Positions 12,504-27,175 of a DNA stretch of 64,000 nucleotides are shown piece by piece. Made by a program: the position numbers and the translations under genes. The notes beneath the pieces were generated by a model. It was not told the origin of the DNA and ran no database searches. It saw only the letters and a list, made by a program, of their open reading frames with translations. Within the stretch, counting starts at the first letter, position 1; every line of letters starts with the position of its first letter. The DNA comes from Paramecium pentaurelia (taxonomy: Eukaryota; Ciliophora; Oligohymenophorea; Peniculida; Parameciidae). The stretch lies in contig CAJJDO010000066.1 of the NCBI GenBank assembly GCA_905183005.1, positions 295,732 to 359,731 of the forward strand. The letters run 5' to 3'.

Positions 12504-15500
12504 ATGAATAAATAATTCATCATATTAGCATTGTTGCTCGCCTTAGCAACAAGTCAAACCTACAGTATAGCAACATGCACATGCGTATAATTGTTATCAG
12601 AAGCAGATTGTATAAAAAACGTATCACTTGGATGTTCTTGGGATAGCACAAAGAAAGCTTGTGCAGTTTCAACTACTCCCGTTACTCCAACAGTGACTTA
12701 TGCAACATATTGTGAAAGCTTTACAGAACCAGATTGTCCAAAAGCTAAACCTTGTACAGATTGTGGTAATTATGCTGCCTGTGCCTGGGTTGAAGGATAA
12801 TGCTCACATTTCACAGGATGTACAGCCTTTGCAAAAACAACAGATCCTGAATGTTAAGCAATAAGTAATAGATGTATTACAGATGGAACTCATTGTGTTG
12901 AACTTGATGCTTGTAGCACATACAAGAAACAACTTCCTTGTGTCAAAAATTCATCAGGAAGATTGTGTTACTGGGATACAACAAATAATACTTGTGTAGA
13001 TGCTAATGCTTGTGATAGATTACCAATTACATTTGTTACAGATAAAGAATGTAGAGATGTGATACCAACTTGTACAACTAAAACTGGAGGTGGATGTGTT
13101 GATAGTGGAAATAATTGTAGTGATTAAACATTAGAAATTTAATGTGTTTGGAATAAATTAGGAACAATGGCATGTTATTGGGATGGAGCAGCATGTAAAG
13201 ATAGAATTTGTGATAATGCACCAACAACATTAACAACTGATGAAACTTGTAAAACCTTTAGAACTGATGGAACATGTACAACTAAACCTAATGGAGGTTG
13301 TATTACTAGAACTACTTGTGCAGCTGCAACTATCTTAGCTGCATGTGTTAAAAATAGTTCAGGTGGTGATTGTTNNNNNNNNNNNNNNNNNNNNNNNNNN
13401 NNNNNNNNNNNNNNNNNNNNNNNNNNNNNNNNNNNNNNNNNNNNNNNNNNNNNNNNNNNNNNNNNNNNNNNNNNNNNNNNNNNNNNNNNNNNNNNNNNNN
13501 NNNNNNNNNNNNNNNNNNNNNNNNNNNNNNNNNNNNNNNNNNNNNNNNNNNNNNNNNNNNNNNNNNNNNNNNNNNNNNNNNNNNNNNNNNNNNNNNNNNN
13601 NNNNNNNNNNNNNNNNNNNNNNNNNNNNNNNNNNNNNNNNNNNNNNNNNNNNNNNNNNNNNNNNNNNNNNNNNNNNNNNNNNNNNNNNNNNNNNNNNNNN
13701 NNNNNNNNNNNNNNNNNNNNNNNNNNNNNNNNNNNNNNNNNNNNNNNNNNNNNNNNNNNNNNNNNNNNNNNNNNNNNNNNNNNNNNNNNNNNNNNNNNNN
13801 NNNNNNNNNNNNNNNNNNNNNNNNNNNNNNNNNNNNNNNNNNNNNNNNNNNNNNNNNNNNNNNNNNNNNNNNNNNNNNNNNNNNNNNNNNNNNNNNNNNN
13901 NNNNNNNNNNNNNNNNNNNNNNNNNNNNNNNNNNNNNNNNNNNNNNNNNNNNNNNNNNNNNNNNNNNNNNNNNNNNNNNNNNNNNNNNNNNNNNNNNNNN
14001 NNNNNNNNNNNNNNNNNNNNNNNNNNNNNNNNNNNNNNNNNNNNNNNNNNNNNNNNNNNNNNNNNNNNNNNNNNNNNNNNNNNNNNNNNNNNNNNNNNNN
14101 NNNNNNNNNNNNNTACTGGGATACAACAAATAATACTTGTGTAGATGCTAATGCTTGTGATAGATTACCAATTACATTTGTTACAGATAAAGAATGTAGA
14201 GATGTGATACCAACTTGTACAACTAAAACTGGAGGTGGATGTGTTGATAGTGGAAATAATTGTAGTGATTAAACATTAGAAATTTAATGTGTTTGGAATA
14301 AATTAGGAACAATGGCATGTTATTGGGATGGAGCAGCATGTAAAGATAGAATTTGTGATAATGCACCAACAACATTAACAACTGATGAAACATGTAAAAC
14401 CTTTAGAACTGATGGAACATGTACAACTAAACCTAATGGAGGATGTATTACTAGAACTACTTGTGCAGCTGCAACTATCTTAGCTGCATGTGTTAAAAAT
14501 AGTTCAGGTGGTGATTGTTTTTGGACTGGAACTGCTTGTGTTGATAAGATTTGTACAAATGCACCAACTACTATGACAACTAACTCTGCTTGTGCTGGAT
14601 TTGTAACAGGATGTATTACTAAATCAGGTGGAGGTTGTGTATCTAATGGAGCTTGTTCTGCTGCAAATGTCTAAGCTGCTTGTGTTAAAAACTCTTCAGG
14701 AACTGATTGTATTTGGGATACAACATGCAAAGAGAAGACTTGTGGCAATGCACCAACAACTAATAATACTCATGAATTGTGTACATCATATTTACCAACA
14801 TGTACTGTTAAAGCAGGAGGTGGATGTTAACCTAGAAGTTGTACAAATGCTCCAATAACATTAACAACTAATGATGCATGTGAAGCATATTTACCAAATA
14901 ATAATTGTATAACAAAGACAGGAGGTGGATGTGTAACAAATACTACATGTTCAATTATCACTTTAGAAGCTGCTTGTATCAAAAATGTTTATGGAGCTAC
15001 TTGTTTCTGGGATACTGTAAGTTCAGGCTGCAAAGATAAGATATGTATTAATGCACCATCAACTAATACTACTCATGATTTATGTGTTGCCTTTTTATCA
15101 ACTTGTACAGTAAATAAAACCTTAGCTGGTTGTGTAGAGAAAACATGTGAAAATGCATTGGAATAAACTATTTGTGATAAAGATTTGAATAACAAAGCAT
15201 GTATTTGGAAGGGAAAATGTTATAAAAAAGAATGTGTATTAGCTTCATCAACCTTATAAAGTCATCAAGATTGTTAAACTTATGATTCTAGTTGTACTTT
15301 GAGTAATACTGGTGCTGGATGTGTTCCTATTCCACTTAAATGTGAAGCCTATACTATTGAAACTGCATGCAATATTAGATTATAAGTTACAAATGGAGTT
15401 AGATCATACCAAGAATGCGGTTGGAATGGCTCATCCTGTATTGATAAAGCTTGTTCAACTGCTCCAAGAACATCATAAACAACAGATGAATGTAATAATT

Positions 15501-18500
15501 ACAAATCAGGTTGTGTTGCTAATAATCCAGTAAATGGATCGATTTCAGGATGTTAAGATTTACCAACAACTTGCGCAGCCAGAAGATCAAATGAAAATTG
15601 TGAAATCCAAAGAACTGGATTGCCTATATGNATGTGTTTGGAATAAATTAGGAACAATGGCATGTTATTGGGATGGAGCAGCATGTAAAGATAGAATTTG
15701 TGATAATGCACCAACAACATTAACAACTGATGAAACATGTAAAACCTTTAGAACTGATGGAACATGTACAACTAAACCTAATGGAGGATGTATTACTAGA
15801 ACTACTTGTGCAGCTGCAACTATCTTAGCTGCATGTGTTAAAAATAGTTCAGGTGGTGATTGTTTTTGGACTGGAACTGCTTGTGTTGATAAGATTTGTA
15901 CAAATGCACCAACTACTATGACAACTAACTCTGCTTGTGCTGGATTTGTAACAGGATGTATTACTAAATCAGGTGGAGGTTGTGTATCTAATGGAGCTTG
16001 TTCTGCTGCAAATGTCTAAGCTGCTTGTGTTAAAAACTCTTCAGGAACTGATTGTATTTGGGATACAACATGCAAAGAGAAGACTTGTGGCAATGCACCA
16101 ACAACTAATAATACTCATGAATTGTGTACATCATATTTACCAACATGTACTGTTAAAGCAGGAGGTGGATGTTAACCTAGAAGTTGTACAAATGCTCCAA
16201 TAACATTAACAACTAATGATGCATGTGAAGCATATTTACCAAATAATAATTGTATAACAAAGACAGGAGGTGGATGTGTAACAAATACTACATGTTCAAT
16301 TATCACTTTAGAAGCTGCTTGCATCAAAAATGTTTATGGAGCTACTTGTTTCTGGGATACTGCAAGTTCAGGCTGCAAAGATAAGATATGTATTAATGCA
16401 CCATCAACTAATACTACTCATGATTTATGTGTTGCCTTTTTATCAACTTGTACAGTAAATAAAACCTTAGCTGGTTGTGTAGAGAAAACATGTGAAAATG
16501 CATTGGAATAAACTATTTGTGATAAAGATTTGAATAACAAAGCATGTATTTGGAAGGGAAAATGTTATAAAAAAGAATGTGTATTAGCTTCATCAACCTT
16601 ATAAAGCCATCAAGATTGTTAAACTTATGATTCTAGTTGCACTTTGAGTAATACTGGTGCTGGATGTGTTCCTATTCCACTTAAATGTGAAGCCTATACT
16701 ATTGAAACTGCATGCAATATTAGATTATAAGTTACAAATGGAGTTAGATCATACCAAGAATGCGGTTGGAATGGCTCATCCTGTATTGATAAAGCTTGTT
16801 CAACTGCTCCAAGAACATCATAAACAACAGATGAATGTAATAATTACAAATCAGGTTGTGTTGCTAATAATCCAGTAAATGGATCGATTTCAGGATGTTA
16901 AGATTTACCAACAACTTGCGCAGCCAGAAGATCAAATGAAAATTGTGAAATCCAAAGAACTGGATTGCCTATATGTTTATGGAATTCTGCTACATCTGCA
17001 TGTGTTGAGAAATCTTGTGCAACTGCTAGTGTTGTAGGATTACAAGGAGCACTATAAACAATTAATTTTGATAATTGTTAAAGTTATATATCAATATGTA
17101 CTGCAACTAATGCTTAAGGATAATGTACTAATTTTTCGAGACCATGCATTTCTAACAATGATTCAAATGCTTGTGTGGTCAAACCATCAAGTTGTTCAGG
17201 ATTAAATTCTTAAAATTGTTTAAGAGGATCAAAAGCTAATGGAGATTGTTATTGGAATGGTAGTAGTTGTGTTGATAGAATTTGTACAAATATTACATTG
17301 ACTACTCATGATGGTTGTTAAGGTTAATTAAGTACATGCACAGTTAATAATACTAGATAAGCTTGTTAAAATTTAGCCACAGCTTGTACTTCTTATGGAT
17401 CAGCTGAAAATTGTAAAATTATATTGAATGGAAAAAGTTGCATATGGACTGGATCAGCTTGTAGAAATGCAACTTGTTCAGATGCTTCAGATAGCGATTC
17501 CTTTGCTACTGATGAATAATGTTAACTTTATCCAACACCTACTGAAGCTTGTACAGTTATATTAAAAACAGGAGGAGAAGGATGTGTGCCAAGATTACCT
17601 AGTTGCGGTGATTATCTGTCACAAGGTTAATGTTATAGAACTTTAACAGCCAACTCAGATGATTGTACTTGGAATTCTTATTTTAACAAATGTTTTTCTA
17701 ATTCATATCTCTCAGCTGCATGCTCAACCTTCAGAGGAACAAAAACATATTGTGAATAATTGAAAAAAGGATGCACTAATTTGATAAATGCTACTGATAC
17801 AGATGCTTGTACTTTCTCGTGTGCCCTTGTAACTGGATTATCAAGCCCAAATAATACTCATGACTATTGTTAAAGCGTTAGTAATAGTTGTACTATTAAT
17901 GCTGCTGGAAATGCTTGTAGGGAAATTTTAGCAAATTGCACTAGTTATTAAACCTAAGATGACTGCACATTAAAAACGAATGGTTAGAAATGTTTTTGGT
18001 TTTCTGTAAGTGATCTTTGTTTTGACGTGTCTGCTTCTAATTGTTCTTTAATGGCTTCATTATCAAGTCCAAATAATACTCATGACTATTGTTCAAGTCA
18101 TAGCACTGATTGCACTATTAATAATGATGGAAATGCATGTATACCCTTTTTACAAAATTGCAGTGGCTATTCAGCAGAAAACGTTTGCATAAAGAAAATT
18201 AATGGTAAGAAATGTTTATGGAATCCAACTCTAGATCCTCCTGCTTGTTCAGACATATCATCAGCAAATTGTGATATTTTTTCATCATTGTCAAGTCCAT
18301 TTAATACTCATGAATTTTGTTAAAGTTATACTTCTGAATGCACTATTAATGCTGCTAGCAATGCATGCAAAGTATTAGAAATATAATGCAGTAGCTATAC
18401 AACCTAAGATGATTGTGTATATAGAATGAATGGTGATAGATGTTATTGGAAAGAAAGTACTACAGCTTGTTTAGATATTACATCATCAAATTGTAACGAA

Positions 18501-21500
18501 GTTATTTTAACCGCATATAAAAGTCATTTAATTTGTTAATTATTTAGTAAAGATTGCACCATGAACGCTGAAGAAACTGCATGCAGAGTAATGGAAGCAA
18601 ATTGCAGTAGCTATACAGCTTAACTTGATTGCACATTCAAAATTAATGTTAAAAAATGTTATTGGAATTAAAATGCTTCTCCTGCTGCTTGTTAAGATAT
18701 TGTATCAGCAAATTGTAATCTTATTGCTTCATTGGCAGATCCAAATAATACTCATGATTTTTGTTAAAGCTATAGTAATGAATGCACTATAAATGCTGGT
18801 GGAAATGCATGTGTAGCTCTTACATGTGAAACAGCCCGAGTTGCAGATCCAAGTTGGACTAACTGTCAAGCCTATAATAGTTAATGCAGTGTGAATAGGG
18901 ATGGAAGTGGTTGTATTACTATACAAGGACAATGTTCTGGATATACAGGAACAATGGCCAATTGTTATAGATCAACTGCTGGATTTTGTACTGGTGATAG
19001 CACTGATACTTCCTGTCAATCTATAACAAATTCAACAACTTGTGAAGCAATAAAATTAGGATCATCATTTGCTTTTGATAATGCAATATGCAATTAATTG
19101 AAACCTGGTTGTATAGCACTACAAGACAATTCAGGATGTTAAATCAAGACATGTGCTAATAAAGCAGCACCATTTACTCATTCCGATTGTAATACTTGGT
19201 TACCTACTTGTACTGCCAATTTAGTTACATCACCAACTGCATGCACAACAATGCCAGCCACATGTGCCACTTTGAGTGCAGAAGCATGTGTTTGGGCAGC
19301 TGAAGGTGCATGTATTGCCATAGGATCATCTTGTATCAGAAGGACCTGCGACACAGCTACTCCAACAGCAAGCTTTACTACTAATGCTCAATGTACCGCT
19401 CATCTATCTACATGCACAGTTGCAAGAATAGGAGGTTGTTAACCAAGAGCTGCTTGTTCCACATATAAATCAAGTAATTAATGCAAATTCAATACAACTG
19501 GTGGTAGATGTTTCTGGAATGCAACAAATTTGACTTGTGTTGATTTTAGTTGCGGTAACATTGAATAGACATCCTTATATGACACTCATTCTAAATGCGC
19601 ATCAGCTGATTAAACATGTACAGTTAGAGCTACTAATGGAGCAGCTGTCCCTGGTTGTATGGCTAGAGGGGCATGTAGTTCTTATTAAATTGAGGATTAA
19701 TGCAACAGAAATGCAACTGGAGGCTTTTGTGTTTGGAACACAAACTTAGCCTAAGCAGCATGTTAAGATAAATCATGTAGTACTGCCCCAACTGCAACAG
19801 CAACACATGATGATTGTAATTCCTATTTTTCGACCAACGCTATTAGATGCACAGTAGTTGCCACACCAGATGCTAATGGTGGTGCACCAGTTCTAGGAGG
19901 TTGTCAATAAACAGCAGCTTGTGCTACTTACACCCATTAAGAATAATGTAAATTCAATGCTACTGGAGATGCTTGTGGATGGAATGGTACTTAATGCGCA
20001 GATAAGTCATGTGCTACTGCACCTGCAACTGCTGATTACGATGATAATGATAAATGCAGAGCTTATTTCAATAATAAATGTACAGTTGCAGAATCAGGAT
20101 AAGGATGTGTAGATATACCAGATACATGTGAGACTATGGTAGAAAAATAATGTGTTACTGATAAGTCTGGTAGATTATGCTATTGGAACGGAACTAGTTG
20201 TATTACAAGATCTTGTGATAATGCTCCAGAAGCGACAGTTACTGCTGATGAATGTAATACTTATTTGGCTGGATGCACTTTGGATGCAGATGTAAAATGT
20301 AAGACAAAGGTTTGTGAAGATTTTGCTTTTGCCACTGATGCCTTATGTAGATAAACATTAAGTACATGCACAACAAATGGTACAAATTGTGTCACAAGAG
20401 GAACTTGCTTCTAAGCTATGAGCTAAGCTGGTTGTGTTACCTCAGTAACAAATCAATAATGTGAATGGATGCCAGCTGTCGGAAATAATTAAGCATATTG
20501 TACAATAAAGACATGTAATACAGCTCCAAATACTTTTACTTCAGAAGCAGCTTGTGCAGGTTATTTCACTAATTGTACTACAAAGAATGGAGGTGGATGT
20601 GTTACTAAATCAACTTGTGCAGCTGTTACTGTTGATGCTGCTTGTACAACTGCTCTTAATGGTACTATTTGTGCTTGGGATAGTGCATAAAATAAATGTA
20701 GAGACAAAGATTGTTAAGATTTTAGTGGAACTACTCATGCTGCATGTTAAGGATAAAGAGTTGGATGTACTGCTGGAGCTAATGGAAAATGTGCTCGAGT
20801 TTAAAATTGCGAACAAACTACATTAAGAAGTGCATGTATTGAAGGAACAAATGGACCATGTTTGTGGGTTAAAGACTTCATTAATACTGATGGATCAACA
20901 GGAGCTTGCTTTAGATACACTTCATGCAAGAGTTTGACTTGGAATTCTGATACATAATGTAAATGGCTAAGTAAATAATGTACAACTAATGGATCTAATT
21001 GTGTTGGGATTTCTTTATGTTCTGAAACTAATACTGATGGTGGATGTGTCACAGGATATGATGGAGCTTGTATATAATCAGTACCAGCTTTGAATTCTTC
21101 TGATCCAAAGGTTTGTAAACCATATACATCTTGTGCTGACGCTTTCTATACAACTCATTCAGATTGTTAAATTGCTAGTAGTAAATGTACAACAAATGGA
21201 ACTACTGGTTGTATTGCATTAGGTGCTTGCTCATCTTATACTTCATAAGCAGGATGTTATTTCAATGATAAGGGAGCTGTTTATACATCTGGAGTCATAA
21301 CTTCAACTGGTATTTGTACATGGGATACAACAGCTAGTAGTTGCAGAGATTAATCATGTGCTGATTTGACTGGAATAAACCATGCAGCATGTTCTTCATA
21401 ATTATCAACATGTACTTCTGATGGAACAACTTGTTTAGTCAAAGGAGCATGTTCATCATACACAACTTAAACTGCTTGTACAACTGCTGTTGGATCTGAT

Positions 21501-22217
21501 GGTGTATGTTATTGGGAACTTGCATCCGCTACAAATAATAACACTGCTAAATGTAGATTATTAACTTGTCCAGATATTTAAAATGGTACAGCCACCAATG
21601 TTTGTTCAGTAGCTTTGTCATCTTGTGTTTCAGATGGAACAGCTTGTATTACAAAAGCTAATTGCTCAAATTATAAAACTAAGACAGCATGTAATTCAGG
21701 TGGATTAGATGGTATTTGTGTATTCACCTAATCAACTGCAACAGGAGCTGTTGCTGGTACTGGAACTTGTGCATTAATGACAGCATGTACAACTGCTAAT
21801 AATGATTAAACAGCTTGTTAATAAGCTAGAGATAGATGTTCATGGACTGCAGCATCAGGAACTGGTGCAACTGCTGTTGCTAGTAAATGTGCCACTCATA
21901 CTTGTGCTACAAATTAAGCAACAAATGGTGCTTGTACAAGATTCTTGAATTGGGATAGAAAGACTTAATAAGTTTGTACACTTGCTAATGGAACATGCAC
22001 AGCAACTGACCCATCAACTTTGTCATTAAATGATTGTTTCTTGATTTCTGGATATACATATACTTGGAATGCATCAACAAGCAAATGTGGAGTTTGCACT
22101 GCACCTGTTGTTTAACCAAATAATACAGTAAATAACACCAATAATTAAACAACAACAACCGATTCAGGATACATTCTTGGATTATCAGCAATCATTTTTG
22201 GATATCTCATTTTCTGA
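12504..22217 (+). CDS. surface (immobilization) antigen B (assembly-interrupted)
   Basis: The start ATG opens MNKQFIILALLLALATSQT, a secretion signal peptide, followed at once by the Cys-rich modules. Frame 0 is used from 12504 to the N gap (13375-14113), frame 2 between the gap and the single N at 15631, and frame 0 again to TGA at 22215-22217. The frame changes coincide with the N junctions and need not be biological. The block 14287-15630 is repeated at 15632-16975, almost certainly unmerged overlapping contigs, so the true length is unknown. A diverged repeat core lies at about 17845-18790. The C-terminal module block and tail (DSGYILGLSAIIFGYLIF) match the other copies. The first 1.7 kb shared with antigen A is almost identical to it. 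Surface coat protein, GPI-anchored by family and tail. Confidence 0.88.
13375..14113. other. assembly gap (739 N)
   Basis: Run of N inside antigen B. The sequence before the gap (12969-13374) and after it (14114-14519) are near copies of the same 406 bp, so the contigs flanking the gap overlap in content. Either the gap size is a mate-pair estimate around an unresolved repeat, or an extra module block exists here. The open frames spanning the N run have no meaning. Confidence 0.95.
14287..16975 (+). repeat. 1344-bp overlap across single N at 15631 (antigen B)
   Basis: 14287-15630 and 15632-16975 are the same 1344 bp with a few substitutions, for example GTATC/GCATC, CTGTAAG/CTGCAAG, AAGTC/AAGCC and GTTGTAC/GTTGCAC. 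The single N is the contig join. The pattern of restarting upstream is the same as at 39351, 43910, 54264 and 59029, so unmerged (perhaps allelic) contigs are the simplest reading. A true in-frame duplication cannot be excluded, because 1344 is a multiple of three. Confidence 0.85.
17845..18790 (+). repeat. degenerate 222-228-bp repeat core of antigen B
   Basis: A module opening with (T/A)SxNC then SSPNNTHDYC-like text recurs. The AATTGT landmark lies at 18039, 18267, 18489 and 18711, giving spacings of 228, 222 and 222. Units differ at many positions, unlike the nearly perfect units of antigens A and C, so this core is older or no longer homogenised. Confidence 0.8.
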
Positions 22218-25200
22218 TGAGAATGATTTTTCATCTATGTTGAAAAAAATTATAATAAATAAGAAATTTTTTATTTTTTTTTGGCTCCTTAAATGTTTAA
22301 ATAACTATTTTCTTATTTGTTTTAAATAGTATAAATTAAAAATTATTAAATATAGTTTAATATTTTGGGTTTTTTTATTAGTTTTGCCTTGGATTCCTTA
22401 TTTATTAAATTATGTATAATGGACTATATTATAAAATAGATTATAAAAATTTTATATAATTTAAATATTTTCATAACTCTATGATTTTTCTAGAATCCTT
22501 TTATGAAAATTTTATTTATCATTTCAAGCTATAAATTGATAAAATTAAATTGAGGAATTTATAATTTTTGAGAGATTTGATTTGATTTCAGCCAAAATCA
22601 TTCTCTTTGAAATTTTCAAATGATATTTATTTTGAAAGTTTATCATGAGAACCAAGGATAATTGATTTGATATTACACAAAATATAAATCTAATTAATTA
22701 TAAATCACTGAGTAGTAGGAACAATAATTTATTGATTTCTGTATATATGTAATATATTCAAACAAAGAAGTTGAAATTATGATTGCTTAGCTTTATTCTA
22801 TATAAGTTTTTATGGTTGAATTTTAGGTGATAATTTTATTTGTTCTCTAAATTATGATTAGGAATTAAATTAATTTGATTTTGAAAGTAATAATAGTAGA
22901 ATATCTAGATAAAGTTTAAAATAAAATAACATCGAACTTGACGAATTAGTTCTATTTAGAAGAAACCTATTCAATTTTTATTAGAAGGGATTTAAAGTAT
23001 TTATTGTTGTTAATAGTTTCTTAAATATACTAAAATTCACTTATAAAAATATGGCTTTTCGTAGATTGCAATAAAATACTTTTTTTAGTCAAAATACATA
23101 ATAAAAATGAACTATCTAAAGACATTTGTATTTTATTTTTATTAAGCTAGTATTTTTTTTTTAAAAAAGAAAAACAAAGCAAAAAGTAAGATTGAAATTT
23201 TTCTTAAAGAATTATAATTACATTTGATTTAAATAAAAAAGGAACCTTTTTCAAAATAATAGAATGATAAGTTGATTTAGGAGTTGAAGATAAGCTAATA
23301 ATAAGTTTAAAAATAAGTTTAAAAATAAAGCAATATAGGTGGTATAATTTGATAAAGCCTTATTTTATATCTGATGCACCTATGAGCCAGAAGAAAATAA
23401 TTAATTATAAAATGAAATATATATTACTTTCGGAAGCTTCAAGAAAAACTGAATAATTAAACAACTCTATAAAAATTCCTAAATATGAGATTGAATAATG
23501 TTGATGATATAAAGTGTAAAATTATGATTTCGTTATCCAATAAGATAAAAATAAGAAGATTAATTGTAATGAGTTAATATCAAATAAAAAAAAAAAATAG
23601 AAAAAATAAAAATATACAATAATGCCTGAATAATCTAATATAGAATGATAAGAAGTTTAGAAAGAAAATATAGTACTAACCTAAGAACATTCAACATTGA
23701 TTTTTAGGAGTAATTTGAGGTTAAGAAAAAGGAAGGTTTTGATTTATCATTTTTTACGTTTTTATCTATTTAGCAAGGTTTATGTTATGTAATTTTGTGA
23801 TTTTAAGTGATTTAGATATGTAATTTGGTTTTGAATATGTATTTAAATTATTTGAGGTGAAAACAGCTGAAATAAATTGAAGTGAGTAACTCTATTAAAA
23901 CATTTTGAAGCATCATCCTTATTAAGCTCTCTGATGATTTACTAAATATAAAATGGGTCATTATTGTACTATTAATTTATGAGGAGTATGATTAAAATAA
24001 TTAAGATTAACTTATTTAGTTTAGATATATCATAAATTAATAAAAAATCACATTAATTAGATATAATTAGTTTAATCCATAATACAATTAATTTAATTAT
24101 ATAAATAATTATTTTTCTTATTTTTAATTTCAGTGATTTCTAATCATTGAATAAAGTATTTAAGATTGATATCTATAATATACTTCTATTTCTAATATAA
24201 TTCAGCCTAGATTCTTTTAGAATAAAGGATAACTAATGACATTATTGATAATTAAAATTAAAATTTGGCTTTCATGTTCCTTATTCTAAATTTCTTGATT
24301 GATTAAAGAGAAATTAAACCCACAATCTCTACAATGCCCATTTTCAATTAGCCTACATTGAAAATAGGTTCTGCTTGTAATATTATTATGACAATTTTTT
24401 ATTTCTAATTTAAAGTTGTATTGAATGAATAATTTCTTATTAAAGGAATACTACAAAAGAACAACTTTTCTTCCTTATTTTAGAATAATTAAAATATAAA
24501 AACAAGATGACTTTAAACAAAGATAGAAATCGAATTAGGAATCTTTACATCTCATTTACATTTAGACAATATAATAAATACTCAACTAATTTTGAGATTT
24601 TGATGAAATAGTCTTTGTCGAATATTATGAGAAAAATGAAGCAATTATTTCTAATTAAATAAGGATTTCCAATTACTAATAAGAAAACTTAACTGAAACT
24701 CTTTCTCTTGTTTCTGGAAAATAAAAATCTGAGATATTTATTTTCTTGAGAAGACAATTCATAAAAAATGAAAATAAAAAACCTAATAGACTGAGAAAGC
24801 AGCTGGATCATCCTTGACGCAAAGGAAAAATAAATTAATGACTAATTATATACACAATTTTCTTTTTATTTTATAAATATAATAGTGGCTCAAATTTCAA
24901 AGTGAAGAAAGAAATAAGATAATGTATCACAATTAACATTTTTTTTTATTGCTCTGAAACATGATAAATCAAAAATAAATAATAAAAAATATATGTTCAT
25001 AGCCGCTAATTTTTTGTAATTTATTTTATTATTTGAATAATCTAACAGTTTTTGAATTAATTTATTCCGAATGCTAATTCTGAGTTATTTTAATTAAGAC
25101 TGAAAAAAATTAAGGTTCTATTTTTTATTTACTCAACCCAAAGAGGTATTTTTTAAAACTAAACAAATTATTTATTGAAAATTATTAATGAGAAACCTAG

Positions 25201-27057
25201 AGATGAGAATTCTGATAGTTTTAACATTTAATTGATAAAATAGATGTTAGAAAATTTCATATAAGTTTAAATTATTTTGCAAAAGAAGAAATCAAATTCT
25301 AAAAGAAGAATCTTACAATTATAATTGCATCGATTTATAAATTAGGGTTTATGATAAATTGGAAGAATAAGAAAAACTTCCTTTGATAATCAATCATTGC
25401 ATAAATAAAAAGGCAAAACTAATCTATAATGGTTTCCTATCACTATTTTACAATTCTAAAAACTCTGGTATTAGTGATAAATAATTATAAATTAAAATCA
25501 AACACAAAATTATACCCCCTATTTCAATTATATTAATTAAATTTGGGTGCAAATCGAACAAATTAGATTCAATTGTCGAAGGTTTCATTTTGAGAGAGTA
25601 AGCAGACTTCTTTTTATAACCTATTTTCCTTATTAAAATAACCCAAGATAAAACAAGAAAGACTGAAAAGCTTTATTTCTTCTAAATTTATTTTCCTGAG
25701 GGTTTTGCTTATTCAAGAATTTTTATTCACCAAATTGTTAGTCCTATGATATATTAATTATATTTCTTATTATTACCAGCTTAAAGACATCAATTCTTAA
25801 TTGAAACTGCTATTATATATAATATTGAAGCTTGATTTTGGAGTATCAGGGAAAAGAAATAATTATTATTTGTATTAATTGAATTCCTTTTTTCCTCCTA
25901 AAATACAAATAAAAGAGTCGATTTAAGTTTTTGTATTTTTTATTGGTTTATAAAAAATAAACAACTATAATCTCTCTTACTTTATGAGTAAATCAATCGA
26001 CTAATGAATTCATGAAATCTTATAGAATCAAGGTTCAAAATTTTATTTTAAAGAAAGAAAAAGAATACAAAAACATCTAATATACTTATATCACATTAAT
26101 ATTAAAATATCTACTTACTTCTGTACTCATATACAAGAATAACTTTATTTTTTATGGAAAATGTACAATTGAGAAAAAGTAAATAAGTGCTCGAAGATTT
26201 ACAATCACAACAAAAATCCTTTCTTCTTTAGTGATATAAAAACAGAATCTAATTAAAAATTTCATCCTTTGGCAATGAAATTCAAAATATTATTTTTAAA
26301 CTATATCAATAATGGAAGACACCGAATTTCTTCGTTCCCATGGTTTTCGACACAAATAGATATCTTAAAGGTAAAGATTTTACTCAGTTTTGAGACCAGA
26401 ATTTTGTATTAATTGTTCAAAAAAAAGTGGAATTTTAAGAATATTCTAGATTTTTAAATCATTAAGGTGCTTTCAAAATGATTCAAAAAAGTATTGATTC
26501 TGTAAGCTTCAAATAGAATCGAAACCTATTTTTTAAGAAGGATCAATCAGGCAAGTCTAGGTCATATTTTGATTAACTTATATGAAAATTTAATGGAAAA
26601 TTATTGGTTGCCTTTTTAGTTATAATATATATTCAAAGGTATGTTAGTAAACCTCTATTTTGATTGAGTATGGTAATTAGGGTATTAAAAATCTAAAAAT
26701 GATTATGTTCTTCATCATTAAAGAATAATGTGCAGCTTGAGAGTTTTGTCTCATTCTCTTTATTAAGTATTGAATTTTTTAAATATTGTTTCTCTTTCCT
26801 TCTTACTTTAAATTCTAACGCTATATTTGTAAATATTGCGGCAAGAAAATATCATAAGAACAATATTCTCAAGAGTAAAGTGACTTTTTTTTGAGGTTGC
26901 TGTTTGCAAAATTTATTACTTTTTTTAATTTTGAGTATTTTAGAGATGATTCTTTATATTTCCTTATCAGTAATTTAAGTACTAGCTCTCTATTGAATAT
27001 ATTGATATTTCTCTTTCTCACTTACAAGATCTCTCCTCCTCTATGAATTATAATATT

Positions 27058-27079
27058 AATATTAATGATGCCAATTAAC
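27058..27079 (+). promoter_or_regulatory. upstream conserved box 1 of antigen C
   Basis: GATGCCAATTAAC preceded by AATATTAAT, 126 nt before the ATG at 27205. It is shared with genes B and D at the same spacing. The whole interval from here to the start is almost identical between C and D, so B is the informative comparison. Confidence 0.5.
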
Positions 27080-27158
27080 TCAATTATTAAATTTTGGTTC
27101 TAATTTTAAATAAAAAATGTGATGTATTAAAATTATGAAAATTATTAAATTTTTTTTG

Positions 27159-27175
27159 ATTAATTTAACTGGAAT
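27159..27175 (+). promoter_or_regulatory. upstream conserved box 2 of antigen C
   Basis: ATTAATTTAACTGGAAT, ending 29 nt before the ATG, identical in sequence and spacing to the boxes of genes B and D. Confidence 0.55.

Noticed and set aside
13345..14272. Large open frames across the N run on both strands
   Set aside because: They consist almost wholly of unknown residues from the 739-N gap.
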